Assembly (NCBI GenBank): GCA_964557005.1
Contig: CAZKYI010000002.1
Span: forward strand, 62,001 to 126,000
Origin: JBECKS01 sp964557005
GTDB lineage: Bacteria > Pseudomonadota > Gammaproteobacteria > Pseudomonadales > JBECKS01
DNA: 64,000 nt
Direction of reading: 5' to 3'
Shown piece after piece: positions 44,145 through 53,394 of this stretch (its first letter is position 1; each line of letters opens with the position of its first letter). A model generated the notes under the pieces. The model saw only the letters and a list, made by a program, of their open reading frames with translations, did not search any database and had not been told where the DNA came from. The position numbers and the translations under genes are program-made.

Positions 44145-44210
44145 ATGAAAATAAGTTTTCCATTAAAAAGCATGTACGAAGGAATGCAATTTAAAATGAG
44201 GCACAAATAG
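44145..44210 (+). CDS. Possible 21-residue leader ORF before the tagD-like gene
   Basis: It encodes MKISFPLKSMYEGMQFKMRH plus one Lys, and its TAG stop shares its final G with the GTG start of the downstream gene (TAGTG). It has no strong ribosome site. Translational coupling is possible, but it may be coincidence. Confidence 0.25.
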   Translation: MKISFPLKSMYEGMQFKMRHK

Positions 44211-44614
44211 TGAAGAGAGTGATTACCTTTGGCACCTTCGATTTATTTCACTTTGGACATTTAAGAATTTTACAAAGAGCCAGAGAATTGGGTGATGAAC
44301 TGATTGTGGGCGTATCGTCCGATGCTTTGAATTTTGCCAAAAAGCAAAAGTACCCGATTTTCTCCCAAGAGCACCGTATGGCGATTGTTGGAGAAATCAA
44401 AGGTGTCACACAGGTGTTTCTCGAAGAAAGTCTGGAATTGAAAGGCGAATATATTCAGAAATATCATGCCGATGTTCTGGTGATGGGTGATGACTGGAAA
44501 GGCAAGTTTGATGAAATGAGCCAATATTGCGAAGTGGTTTATCTGGAAAGAACGCCAGAGCTTTCAACAAGCGAATACAAAAACATTATTAAAAATATCA
44601 TTGATAACTTCTAA
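44210..44614 (+). CDS. Glycerol-3-phosphate cytidylyltransferase-like protein (TagD family)
   Basis: A 134-residue nucleotidyltransferase of the size and sequence of TagD, which makes CDP-glycerol from CTP and glycerol-3-phosphate. The nucleotide-binding motif is GTFDLFHFGHLRILQRA (HxGH at 13–16), and the C-terminal signature is RTPELSTSEYKNIIK. The start is GTG, with GAGG at 44197 as ribosome site. Its product is the expected substrate of the TagB/F-like protein encoded divergently upstream. The substrate could be another alditol or ethanolamine phosphate; glycerol-3-phosphate is the best guess. Confidence 0.88.
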   Translation: MKRVITFGTFDLFHFGHLRILQRARELGDELIVGVSSDALNFAKKQKYPIFSQEHRMAIVGEIKGVTQVFLEESLELKGEYIQKYHADVLVMGDDWKGKFDEMSQYCEVVYLERTPELSTSEYKNIIKNIIDNF

Positions 44615-44629
44615 ACACAGGAACTTGAT

Positions 44630-45688
44630 GTGGAAGCCCTTTTTGCCGGTGTTATTTTTAATAAAAAAACAAAACTGAAAGCGTGGTTTCTGGCAATATC
44701 AACAGCGATGGTGTTGTTGCTTATTCGCAGCCCCTGGCCAGTTATTAAGGATATTACGCAGCTTTTTCTCAACAGGGATTTTCTTCGTGCATTACAAAGC
44801 ACCCTGTGGCTGGTCAATCGCAGTTTTTTGAAAATCAATGAACTCGGCTTGAATTTTCGTATTGGTGAAGTGTTAAGTGAAGAATCGTGTCGCTGTCTGT
44901 ATGACAGCCGTTTTGTAAAAAACAGCGACAAGGAAAGCATTGATAAAGCGTGGTTGGTGCTGGCGGGTTTGATGCACAAGCCTGACAATGTATTTTGGCA
45001 GCAGCAATACCCGATTTTTTTTACCGGCTATCGCGAAAAAATTAAAATTTTTTCCACAAAAAAACCTTTGGTGAAAAGTGTCAAAAGAAGTGTTTCAGAA
45101 ACTGATGCGATAAAAGCACTTGATGATTTGTCTGCGCTGTTTAAAAACCAGCAGGCAGGATTTTTTCTGGTGAGCGGTACTTTTCTGGGTTTGATTCGTG
45201 AGCAGAAGTTTTTAGGACACGATTACGATATTGATATTGGATGTTTTGCACAACAGTTTGATTTCAATCTTTTTATGAAAACGCTCGAACACAACGAACA
45301 TTTTTATGTGAAAGAACTGTGCTATTACCTGAGCGACAATGCAGACAGTATCAAAGTCAGTGAGTATCCCTATACCATAAAATTATTGCATCACAGCTAT
45401 ATCAGTATTGATGTATTCATTCATTACCGTGAAGGAAATCAATGTATTCACGGCACAGGTATTCATTTGTGGTCGAATGAAGTTTTTGAGCTGCAAAGCT
45501 ATTCTTTTTATGGTCGCCAGTGTTTGGGAGCCAGAGATTACGATAAATACTTGAGCGAAAATTACGGTGACTGGCGTACAGAAAAGAAAAATTTTGATTG
45601 TGATACTGGCACGCCAAACCTGATTTTTCCTGAAACGCCACAGGCTTATCTTTATTTATTGGAACATTACGATAGCGTTCTGCCGTAA
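44630..45688 (+). CDS. LicD-family phosphotransferase-like protein
   Basis: 352 residues starting at GTG, 15 bp after the TagD-like gene. A nucleotidyltransferase-fold LicD domain is seen at FFLVSGTFLGLIREQKFLGH followed by DYDIDIG (about 179–204), with metal-binding acidic residues. The conserved C-terminal block is GARDYDKYLSENYGDW. The first about 150 residues, which include a hydrophobic stretch at 20–32, are not recognised. LicD proteins attach phosphocholine, ribitol phosphate or similar groups to surface glycans. Next to CDP-glycerol genes, glycerol-phosphate transfer is plausible. Its 3' end overlaps manC by 22 bp in convergent orientation. Confidence 0.75.
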   Translation: MEALFAGVIFNKKTKLKAWFLAISTAMVLLLIRSPWPVIKDITQLFLNRDFLRALQSTLWLVNRSFLKINELGLNFRIGEVLSEESCRCLYDSRFVKNSDKESIDKAWLVLAGLMHKPDNVFWQQQYPIFFTGYREKIKIFSTKKPLVKSVKRSVSETDAIKALDDLSALFKNQQAGFFLVSGTFLGLIREQKFLGHDYDIDIGCFAQQFDFNLFMKTLEHNEHFYVKELCYYLSDNADSIKVSEYPYTIKLLHHSYISIDVFIHYREGNQCIHGTGIHLWSNEVFELQSYSFYGRQCLGARDYDKYLSENYGDWRTEKKNFDCDTGTPNLIFPETPQAYLYLLEHYDSVLP

Positions 45689-47088
45689 TTATCTTCCAGT
45701 CGCTCAATATCATCTTCGCCGAGATAATTGCCTGTTTGTATTTCGATGATTTCCAAATCCGTCTTTTCCATATTTTCCAAACGATGCACATTGCCGAGTG
45801 GAATATAAGTGGATTGATCTTCCTCGAAAAAACACACTTCCTTGCCGTTGGTGACTTTTGCTTTGCCCTTCACAATCACCCAGTGCTCCGCGCGGTGTTG
45901 ATGTTTTTGTAAGGAAAGGCTGGCACCGGATTTAACTAAAATACGCTTAACCTGAAAGCGCGAGCCTGTACAAATACTTTCATACCAGCCCCAGGGGCGA
46001 TAGGTGCGTGCATGTTCGTGCAATTCCTTTCTTTGTTGGTTCTCAAGCGTGGCAACAATGTGCTTTACCTCTTGAGCTTTATTTTTATCGGCAACCAGTA
46101 GTGCATCTTTGGTTTCCACAATCAGTGCATCGCGAATACCCAGTGTAGCCACCAGTCGATGCTGTGCATAAACCAGACTGTTGCTGGTATCGTAAGCAAG
46201 CACATCACCCATTATGGCGTTGTTATGCTCGTCCTTGTGCCGGTTTTCCCACAGCGCATCCCAGGCACCAATGTCACTCCATGCGGTATTTAATTTGACT
46301 ACCGCAGCGTGTTGCGTGTGTTCCATTAAGGCGTAATCAATCGAAACCGCAGGGCAGCTTGAAAAAATATCCAGCGGCACTCTCGAAAAATCAATATCGG
46401 TGGAAATGTGCGCAAGCGCTTTTTTGCAGAATTCAACAATTTCCGGTTGGTATTTGGCTAACTCATTTAGCAGCAAGGATTTTGGAAAAAGAAATTGCCC
46501 GCTGTTCCATAAGAAACGTCCACTTGCGATATAGTCTTGTGCGCGTTGTTTATCCGGTTTTTCAACAAAACACGCTACCTCAAAACAGCCCTCATCAAGC
46601 GGCTTTCCGGTTTCAATATACCCATAACCTGTTTCGGGGCGGGTGGGTTGAATACCAAAGGTGAATAAATAATCGTTGTTTGAACAGGCCAGTGCTTGCG
46701 TAATTGCATTTTGAAAAACAGAAATATCTTCCAGTAAATGATCAGCAGGTAACACCAGCAAGTTTGCGTCAGGATTCATATGCAGCAAGGCAGCCAGCGT
46801 AATTGCGGGCGCGGTATTTTTTGCGCAAGGTTCAAGCAAAATATGCTGCGCTTTTACACCGATTTCCAGAAGTTGCTCGGCTACCAGAAAACGATGCTCC
46901 TCGTTGCATACCACAATCGGGCTTTCTACATTTTCAAGCGCATTGGCACGTAATACCGTTTGCTGAAACAGGCTCAGCGAGGTATCGGTTAGATTCAGGA
47001 ATTGCTTGGGCAAGAGTTTGCGTGACGCAGGCCACAGGCGAGTCCCAGAACCGCCTGCAAGAATAATCGGGGTAATCAGTGTATTCAT
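45667..47088 (-). CDS. manC: Mannose-1-phosphate guanylyltransferase / mannose-6-phosphate isomerase
   Basis: Bifunctional enzyme making GDP-mannose. The 473-residue protein has the N-terminal nucleotidyltransferase with IILAGGSGTRLWPASRKLLP (pyrophosphorylase signature), LVLPADHLL and the sugar site FVEKPDKQRAQDYI. A C-terminal cupin begins at YRPWGWYESI and contains LQKHQHRAEHWVIVKGKAKV with metal-ligand histidines. The ATG at 47088 was preferred to an upstream TTG at 47103. It lies alone on the minus strand between two plus-strand gene groups. It supplies mannose (or GDP-fucose/rhamnose precursors) for surface polysaccharide. Confidence 0.95.
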   Translation of the reverse strand: MNTLITPIILAGGSGTRLWPASRKLLPKQFLNLTDTSLSLFQQTVLRANALENVESPIVVCNEEHRFLVAEQLLEIGVKAQHILLEPCAKNTAPAITLAALLHMNPDANLLVLPADHLLEDISVFQNAITQALACSNNDYLFTFGIQPTRPETGYGYIETGKPLDEGCFEVACFVEKPDKQRAQDYIASGRFLWNSGQFLFPKSLLLNELAKYQPEIVEFCKKALAHISTDIDFSRVPLDIFSSCPAVSIDYALMEHTQHAAVVKLNTAWSDIGAWDALWENRHKDEHNNAIMGDVLAYDTSNSLVYAQHRLVATLGIRDALIVETKDALLVADKNKAQEVKHIVATLENQQRKELHEHARTYRPWGWYESICTGSRFQVKRILVKSGASLSLQKHQHRAEHWVIVKGKAKVTNGKEVCFFEEDQSTYIPLGNVHRLENMEKTDLEIIEIQTGNYLGEDDIERLEDNYGRTLS

Positions 47089-47200
47089 GGGGTAAGGCAG
47101 CAATCAATTTTTGGCGGCATGCTAACACAGAAATATGTTAGATTACGTCGCACCCATCAAACGGCGTGCACACAAATATAAGAACCATCAGGCAATCCAC

Positions 47201-48586
47201 ATGGCAATTCAATTCATCATTCTTGCAGCGGGTCAGGGCACGCGCATGCTCACCGAGCAACCCAAGGTGCTGGCAAAAATTGCGGGCAAGCCGATGCTGC
47301 ATCATATTCTGGAAACTTGTGCTGCGCTCAATGCCAGCAAGCCCATCGTGATTTGTGGTTATCAGGCCGAAGTGCTGAAAGCAGCGACCGAACCTTTTTT
47401 TGAAGTCATCTGGCAACATCAGGCACAACAACTCGGTACCGCACATGCGGTGGGTTTGGGACTTGAGCATGTCGGCAATGACGATGTGGTGGTGGTGCTG
47501 GCAGGCGATGTCCCTTTTATTTCCGTGCAAACCTTGCAAGCACTGATTGCACAGTGCAGTGAAAAACACATGGCGCTGGTGACGCAAGTGCTGGATGACC
47601 CCACAGGCTATGGGCGTATCAAGCACAATCAACATGGCAAAGTGGTGGGCATTGTCGAACATAAAGATGCCAGTGCCGATGAACTTGAAATCCGCGAAAT
47701 CAACACGGGCATCATGGCCATTCCCGCAAGTTTTTTGAAAAAAGCCTTACCTGAAATCGGCAATCACAACGCGCAAAAAGAATATTACCTGACGGATTTA
47801 ATCGAGCTTGCCGCCAAACACGGGGTTGAGGTGAATACGCTACAGGCTGCGCATGATTATGAAGTCAAAGGTGTGAATTCGCGCGAACAACTGGCCGAAC
47901 TGGAACGCGAATACCAGCTTCATCTGGCGCACTTTTTTATGAAGGCGCAAGGCGTGAGTTTTGCCGATCCGGCGCGTGTGGATTTTCGCGGCAGCAGCGT
48001 TTTTGAAAAAGATGTCGAAGTCGATGTGAATGTTATTTTTGAAGGTAACAATCACATTGGGCAGGCTTGCCATATTGGTGCGAATTGCGTGTTAAAAAAT
48101 GTGGTATTGGAAGCGGGTGTGCAGATTGAAGCGATGAGTCATCTTGAAGGGGTACACGTGAAAAAAAATGCCGTAATCGGCCCCTTTGCACGGCTGCGCC
48201 CGGGTTCTGAAATTGGTGAGCAAGCCAGAGTCGGCAATTTTGTTGAAGTCAAAAAATCCGTTTTAGGGAAAGGCAGCAAAGCCAATCACCTCAGTTATAT
48301 TGGTGATGCGGAGATTGGCGACAGTGTGAACATCGGCGCAGGCACCATCACCTGCAATTATGATGGCGTGAACAAGTATCAAACCAGAATTGAAGAGGGT
48401 GCGTTTATTGGTTCCAACACATCATTAGTCGCACCTGTAACCATTGGTAAAAACAGTAACATCGGTGCAGGTTCAACCATCACAAAAAACACCCCCGCCA
48501 ATAAATTAACTCTGGCCAGAGCAAAACAGTTGGTAATTGAAAACTGGACAAGACCTCAAAAAAATAAAAAAACTCATGACGCATAA
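47201..48586 (+). CDS. glmU: Bifunctional UDP-GlcNAc pyrophosphorylase / glucosamine-1-phosphate acetyltransferase
   Basis: Makes UDP-N-acetylglucosamine for peptidoglycan and LPS. The 461-residue product has the N-terminal pyrophosphorylase IILAAGQGTRMLTEQPKVLA. A C-terminal left-handed beta-helix of hexapeptide repeats follows (LRPGSEIGEQARVGNFVEVK, IGAGTITCNYDGVNKYQTRI, GSNTSLVAPVTIG). An earlier in-frame start at 47135 would add 22 unrelated residues. It overlaps galE by 11 bp. Proximity to the atp operon and glmS is the classic arrangement. Confidence 0.97.
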   Translation: MAIQFIILAAGQGTRMLTEQPKVLAKIAGKPMLHHILETCAALNASKPIVICGYQAEVLKAATEPFFEVIWQHQAQQLGTAHAVGLGLEHVGNDDVVVVLAGDVPFISVQTLQALIAQCSEKHMALVTQVLDDPTGYGRIKHNQHGKVVGIVEHKDASADELEIREINTGIMAIPASFLKKALPEIGNHNAQKEYYLTDLIELAAKHGVEVNTLQAAHDYEVKGVNSREQLAELEREYQLHLAHFFMKAQGVSFADPARVDFRGSSVFEKDVEVDVNVIFEGNNHIGQACHIGANCVLKNVVLEAGVQIEAMSHLEGVHVKKNAVIGPFARLRPGSEIGEQARVGNFVEVKKSVLGKGSKANHLSYIGDAEIGDSVNIGAGTITCNYDGVNKYQTRIEEGAFIGSNTSLVAPVTIGKNSNIGAGSTITKNTPANKLTLARAKQLVIENWTRPQKNKKTHDA

Positions 48587-49568
48587 TATCCTTGTGACAG
48601 GTGGCGCTGGCTATATCGGCAGCCACTTCATCAAACAACTGGCAAAAACCAATAACAACATTGTTGTGTTGGACAACCTCAGCACAGGTTTTAAAAGCGC
48701 AGTCTTGGCAGGCAAACTTTATGTGGGGGATACTGGCGACGAAGCACTGGTGAGCAACATTCTTGAAACACACCAGATAGACACCGTGGTACATTTTGCA
48801 GCGCACACCATTGTGCCGGAATCGGTTGAGAATCCGTTGAAGTATTATAAAAACAACACCGCCAACACGCGCAATTTGCTTGAGTGTTGTCATAACGCGG
48901 GAGTGAAACGATTTATTTTTTCGTCTACCGCTGCGGTTTACGGTATTCCTGAAAACGATAAGTGCGATGAAAACGCGCCGTTAAAACCCATCAATCCTTA
49001 CGGTACCTCAAAGTTGATGAGCGAAATCATGCTCAGGGATTTGGCCGAAGCAACAGCATTAAACTACGTGGTGCTGCGTTACTTTAATGTCGCAGGCTGT
49101 GATCCCGAAGGTGAAATTGGCCAAAACACCGCGAAAGCGACCTTGCTTACTAAAGTTGCGGTGGAAGCAGCCGTTGGAAAAAGAAAACAGGTGGCGATTT
49201 ACGGCACCGATTATCCCACCGCCGATGGCACAGGTATTCGTGATTACATTCATGTGCACGACCTTGCCAGCGCACATGTAAAAGCACTCGACTATCTGGT
49301 GGCAGGCGGCAAGAGCATCACCCTCAATTGCGGTTATGGGCACGGCTATTCAGTGCGGGAAGTATTATCAGAAGTGAAAAATGCCAATGGCGGCAAGCTC
49401 ACCATTGTTGAAGAAGCGCGACGCGCAGGTGATCCGCCAGCATTGATTGCCGAAGCGCAAAAAATCAGAAGCGTGTTGTCGTGGCAACCTGAATATGATG
49501 ATTTAAAGGAAATCGTGGCTTCCTCTTTACGGTGGGAAAAAAAGCTTCAAAATTTTCCTGTAAAATAA
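48576..49568 (+). CDS. galE: UDP-glucose 4-epimerase (GalE-like)
   Basis: NAD-dependent short-chain epimerase interconverting UDP-glucose/galactose or their N-acetyl forms. The 330-residue product from ATG 48576 has the Rossmann loop ILVTGGAGYIGSHFIKQLAK, catalytic SSTAAVYG and YGTSKLMSE (Tyr-x3-Lys), and the substrate region LRYFNVAGCDPEGEIG. It is coupled to glmU by an 11-bp overlap. That placement hints that UDP-GlcNAc to UDP-GalNAc may be a relevant reaction, but substrate preference cannot be read with confidence. Confidence 0.9.
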   Translation: MTHNILVTGGAGYIGSHFIKQLAKTNNNIVVLDNLSTGFKSAVLAGKLYVGDTGDEALVSNILETHQIDTVVHFAAHTIVPESVENPLKYYKNNTANTRNLLECCHNAGVKRFIFSSTAAVYGIPENDKCDENAPLKPINPYGTSKLMSEIMLRDLAEATALNYVVLRYFNVAGCDPEGEIGQNTAKATLLTKVAVEAAVGKRKQVAIYGTDYPTADGTGIRDYIHVHDLASAHVKALDYLVAGGKSITLNCGYGHGYSVREVLSEVKNANGGKLTIVEEARRAGDPPALIAEAQKIRSVLSWQPEYDDLKEIVASSLRWEKKLQNFPVK

Positions 49569-49634
49569 TCGTTCATAAATCATAAATAAAAACAGTCTAG
49601 AGTTTTAACCCCAGGCGTTTGCAGAGTTAATAAT

Positions 49635-51464
49635 ATGTGTGGAATCGTTGCAGCCATCAGTAATCGCGATGTACAGGACATCTTGCTCGAAGGATTAAAA
49701 CGCCTTGAATATCGTGGTTATGATTCAGCGGGTTTGGCTGTGCTCAATCCGCAAGCAAAACTGGCGTGTGTAAAAAAAGCAGGAAAGGTGCAGGCTTTGA
49801 TTGAAGCGGTCAACCAGCAAACCCTCGCAGGTAAAACCGGCATTGCACATACGCGCTGGGCAACGCATGGCGTGCCGAATGAAGTGAATGCACACCCGCA
49901 TTGCTTTAATCAGATTGCACTGGTGCACAACGGTATTATCGAAAATTATCAGGAACTCAAAAGCGAATTATCTGCACAAGGTGCTGTGTTTGTTTCCGAT
50001 ACCGACAGCGAAGTGATTGCACATTTAATTGCAGGTTTTTATCAACAAGGCCACACACTGTTGCAAGCCGTGCAACACAGTTTGAAAAAGCTCAAAGGCG
50101 CTTACGCGATTGCGGTGTTAGCACAAGATAATCCCGATGAACTGGTGTGCGCTCGCCAAGGCAGCCCGCTGGTGATTGGTCTGGGCATTGGCGAAAATTT
50201 TATTGGTTCCGATGCACTCGCACTTCAAAATGTTACCAACCGTTTTGTTTATCTTGAAGAAGGTGATACCGCGTTATTAACACGCTTGCAGGTCAGCATT
50301 TTTGATGCAGCACAAAAAAGCGTTGAAAGGCGCGCAAGCGAATTCAGTTTTGATCAGGACAGTGCAGACAAAGGCAACTTTCGTCATTTCATGGAAAAGG
50401 AAATTTTTGAACAGCCCAAGGCGTTGGCTGCAACCATGAACGGACGTTTGGGCGAGCATACAGTTTTTGTCAACAGTTTTGGTTTGAATGCCGAAGCGAT
50501 TTTTAAACAGGTAAAGAACATTCACATTGTTGCCTGCGGCACCAGTTATCATGCTGGCATGATTGCAAAATACTGGCTTGAAGAACACGCCAACATGCCA
50601 TGTCATGTCGAAGTGGCGAGTGAATATCGTTACCGCAAAAAAGTGATTCCCGAAAACACACTGCTGCTGTGCATTTCTCAAAGTGGTGAAACTGCCGATA
50701 CGCTCGCAGCACTCAAAAATGAAAAACAAAAATTTCTCGCTTCGCTGTGCATTTGTAATGTGTATAACAGCTCGCTGGTACGCGAATGCGATTTTTCTTT
50801 TATGACCAATGCAGGGGCCGAAATTGGCGTTGCTTCAACCAAGGCATTCACCACGCAACTGGTGGCCTTGTTAATTTTTATGCTGGCATTGGCAAATGCC
50901 AAACAGCCGCAAACACAAACGCAAACAGCCGTTGCACAACTCAAACAACTGCCTGCATTGGTGGAACAAGTGTTATTGCTCAATAAAGCGATTGAACAAC
51001 TCGCAAGACGCTTTATCGAAAAAAACCATGCCCTGTTTGTCGGGCGCGGCGTGCATTTTCCGGTGGCACTTGAAGGTGCATTAAAGCTGAAAGAAATTTC
51101 CTATATTCATGCCGAAGCCTATCCTGCGGGTGAGCTTAAACACGGGCCACTCGCTTTGGTCGATAAGGATATGCCCGTGATTGCACTGGCACCTGACAAT
51201 GCCCTCTACGAAAAACTCGATTCCAACATGCAGGAAGTGGCGGCGCGTGGTGGAGAACTGTTTGTGTTGATGGATGCAGAACTTGCGCAACAGCACAAAG
51301 TCAATCCGCATTTGCACATTCTGCCGATACCGAAAACGCCTGAATTACTCGCACCGATTATTTACACCATTCCCTTGCAACTGCTCGCCTATCACGTGGC
51401 TTTAATCAAAGGCACCGATGTCGATCAACCGAGAAATCTTGCCAAAAGCGTTACTGTCGAATAA
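49635..51464 (+). CDS. glmS: Glutamine–fructose-6-phosphate aminotransferase (isomerizing)
   Basis: First enzyme of hexosamine synthesis. The 609-residue product has the N-terminal glutaminase with catalytic Cys2 in MCGIVAAIS, LEYRGYDSAGLAV and HTRWATHG. Two SIS sugar-phosphate isomerase domains follow (IVACGTSYHAGMIAKYWLE, CISQSGETADTLAALK) and the C-terminus is RNLAKSVTVE. It is 66 bp downstream of galE. No glmS ribozyme-like element or sRNA site was identified in that gap. Confidence 0.98.
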   Translation: MCGIVAAISNRDVQDILLEGLKRLEYRGYDSAGLAVLNPQAKLACVKKAGKVQALIEAVNQQTLAGKTGIAHTRWATHGVPNEVNAHPHCFNQIALVHNGIIENYQELKSELSAQGAVFVSDTDSEVIAHLIAGFYQQGHTLLQAVQHSLKKLKGAYAIAVLAQDNPDELVCARQGSPLVIGLGIGENFIGSDALALQNVTNRFVYLEEGDTALLTRLQVSIFDAAQKSVERRASEFSFDQDSADKGNFRHFMEKEIFEQPKALAATMNGRLGEHTVFVNSFGLNAEAIFKQVKNIHIVACGTSYHAGMIAKYWLEEHANMPCHVEVASEYRYRKKVIPENTLLLCISQSGETADTLAALKNEKQKFLASLCICNVYNSSLVRECDFSFMTNAGAEIGVASTKAFTTQLVALLIFMLALANAKQPQTQTQTAVAQLKQLPALVEQVLLLNKAIEQLARRFIEKNHALFVGRGVHFPVALEGALKLKEISYIHAEAYPAGELKHGPLALVDKDMPVIALAPDNALYEKLDSNMQEVAARGGELFVLMDAELAQQHKVNPHLHILPIPKTPELLAPIIYTIPLQLLAYHVALIKGTDVDQPRNLAKSVTVE

Positions 51465-51560
51465 GCAATAGCTTTTTAATATCAATCGCTGTTGCGAACT
51501 CGCATCTTTAAAAAATCCTTCTAAGCTTGGCCGTTTTTTCAGGCACAAGGAAGGTGATTT

Positions 51561-51923
51561 ATGCGGCACATGCAGCAGGGTTTCAGTTTGCTGGAGTTGA
51601 TGATTGCGCTCTCGCTTTTTTCATTTGCCTTGCTGGCAGCCATTCAGATGCAAGTGCAAGCGCATCATATGTTAAGTGATGCAGTGCTGCGTTCAAAAGC
51701 GCTGTATCTGGCGAGTTCACATAAGGAAATTTTAGTTTCGGCATCTGCGGCCAATCCTGCTTCGGCCTTGCAGCAACATTGGCAAACCGAATTGAATCAT
51801 CACTTGCCCGATGTGCAATTCCATTTGAGCGAAACAGATGCGGGTATGCTGATGTTTTTTTGGAGTAGCCAGAATTCCTATGCGCATTGTGCGCGTCAGG
51901 AAAAGGATTGTTTGAGTTTATGA
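51561..51923 (+). CDS. Prepilin-like protein, PilV-type (minor pilin set A)
   Basis: 120 residues with a class III prepilin signal: short basic leader MRHMQQG, cleavage after Gly, then FSLLELMIALSLFSFALLAA with the Glu5 equivalent. The rest is short and unconserved, with a C-terminal Cys pair (HCARQEKDC). AAGGAAGG precedes the ATG. It overlaps the next pilin gene (ATGA). With the two following genes it forms a compact set of initiation pilins, likely processed by PilD. Confidence 0.8.
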   Translation: MRHMQQGFSLLELMIALSLFSFALLAAIQMQVQAHHMLSDAVLRSKALYLASSHKEILVSASAANPASALQQHWQTELNHHLPDVQFHLSETDAGMLMFFWSSQNSYAHCARQEKDCLSL

Positions 51924-52831
51924 AAGGCATAAGCCTGCTGGAAATCATGATTAGCCTGAGCCTTGGGCTGGTGTTGCTGTTGGTAAGCGCACAGGTGCTC
52001 ATCGGTGCGGTGAAATTGAATCGTATCGCACAACAGCAGCTAGACATGCAGTACACCGCGCAGGTTATTAAAAATAATCTAACAACCGATTTACACAGGG
52101 CGGGCTTCTACAGCGCTTTTCTCAATCCACACGACATTGGTGGAACCGCCAGCCATCAAACTTTTCAGCCACAGTGCAAGGGCGGCGATGAGCGTTTTGC
52201 ACACATGCTGTTTCCAAAACTCTATGGCGTGAATGGTGGAACAGGCGATTTTTTATGCCTGGAAAAGCAACTGGTTTCCAGCGATGTGCTGATGATTAAG
52301 TTTTTGCAGCAGGTGGCACAGGTCGATACACGCAGCAGCGCACAGCATCAATTATATCTGCGTGCCAATCTTGAACAGGCAAAACTGTTCAAGGCCAAAG
52401 ATAAAGACAACAGCCGCAATCACTTAAATTCCAGCGCAAGCAATAAAGAAAATCTGTTTCAGGTGCATAGCAGAATTTATTATGTGCGCGACACAGGCCG
52501 TAGCTGTGATGGCGTGCCGATCACGGCTTTGTACCGCGAATACAGCAATCACGATTCCTACATGATGGCAGAAGAAATCGCCAGCGGTGTCGAGCAGCTT
52601 CAGTTTCAATACTGGATTACCGACCAGAAAAAACACGCGCATGAAATCGCCTTGCACGATTGGGCGAAGGTCGATGCGGTGAGTGTGGATTTGCTGTTGA
52701 TGTCAGAATGTGAAGAAGCCATGAATCATGCGCCACGCCTGTTTGAACTTGCCGATGTGCGTTTTCTGGAAGCAAGCCCCGTGCGCAAGCAACGCGCACA
52801 TTTTCAGTTTGATATTGCACTGAGAAATTAA
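51920..52831 (+). CDS. Prepilin-like protein, PilW-type (minor pilin set A)
   Basis: 303 residues from the ATG at 51920, which overlaps the previous stop. It has the prepilin leader MKG followed by ISLLEIMISLSLGLVLLLVS. The body resembles PilW-type minor pilins in length and in motifs such as DLHRAGFYS near residue 60 and an internal Cys pair. An upstream in-frame start would place the leader behind unrelated residues. It probably joins the pilus initiation complex. Confidence 0.78.
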   Translation: MKGISLLEIMISLSLGLVLLLVSAQVLIGAVKLNRIAQQQLDMQYTAQVIKNNLTTDLHRAGFYSAFLNPHDIGGTASHQTFQPQCKGGDERFAHMLFPKLYGVNGGTGDFLCLEKQLVSSDVLMIKFLQQVAQVDTRSSAQHQLYLRANLEQAKLFKAKDKDNSRNHLNSSASNKENLFQVHSRIYYVRDTGRSCDGVPITALYREYSNHDSYMMAEEIASGVEQLQFQYWITDQKKHAHEIALHDWAKVDAVSVDLLLMSECEEAMNHAPRLFELADVRFLEASPVRKQRAHFQFDIALRN

Positions 52832-52834
52832 CCG

Positions 52835-53380
52835 TTGAAAGCTGTGGACAAACAAATACAAGGCGCACACACGCAAAAAGGCATGGTGCTAATTACAGGC
52901 ATGATTTTTTTGCTCATAATTTCGCTCGCCTGTGTGAGCACCTTACACAATCTCGGCATTTTTTCGCAAAGCCATGCCGATGCCATTGCCCATCAGCAGC
53001 AGCGCTATGTATTTGAAAGCACGCTTGAAGCCATCGAGCGCCTGCTTGAACAACAGTTACAAACACACAGTATCGAACAGCAACAAGTGCTTTGGTATTC
53101 GTCCTTATCCACAAAGCTGGCGCTGCCTGAACAACTCTATGCACAGGACGGCGCATTTAAAAGCTGGCAAGGTTTTGAATACTGTGTCGAGTTTGTCGGC
53201 GAAACCGTCCAGCCAGATGAACAAGGCGTTACAACAAGGGTGCTGCGTTTAACCGTGATTCAGGCGGGCATGCCGCACTATGCCCTGCAAAGCTGGCTGG
53301 TGGTGGTGCCTTCACAGCAAGGGGCAGCATTCCGGTTCTACAGAGCGGCGTGGTATGAGTATTTTTCTGAGGGAGTGTGA
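52835..53380 (+). CDS. PilX-like minor pilin (set A)
   Basis: 181 residues. QKGMVLITGMIFLLIISLAC has the hydrophobic prepilin helix with a glycine before it, but no Glu5, as is common in PilX-type proteins. The start is uncertain: TTG at 52835 or GTG at 52844, both in frame and both with weak ribosome sites. It follows the PilW-type gene by 3 bp. The order V–W–X mirrors set B downstream but lacks FimT and PilY1. Confidence 0.68.
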   Translation: MKAVDKQIQGAHTQKGMVLITGMIFLLIISLACVSTLHNLGIFSQSHADAIAHQQQRYVFESTLEAIERLLEQQLQTHSIEQQQVLWYSSLSTKLALPEQLYAQDGAFKSWQGFEYCVEFVGETVQPDEQGVTTRVLRLTVIQAGMPHYALQSWLVVVPSQQGAAFRFYRAAWYEYFSEGV

Positions 53381-53394
53381 GCGAGGAGGCCAGC

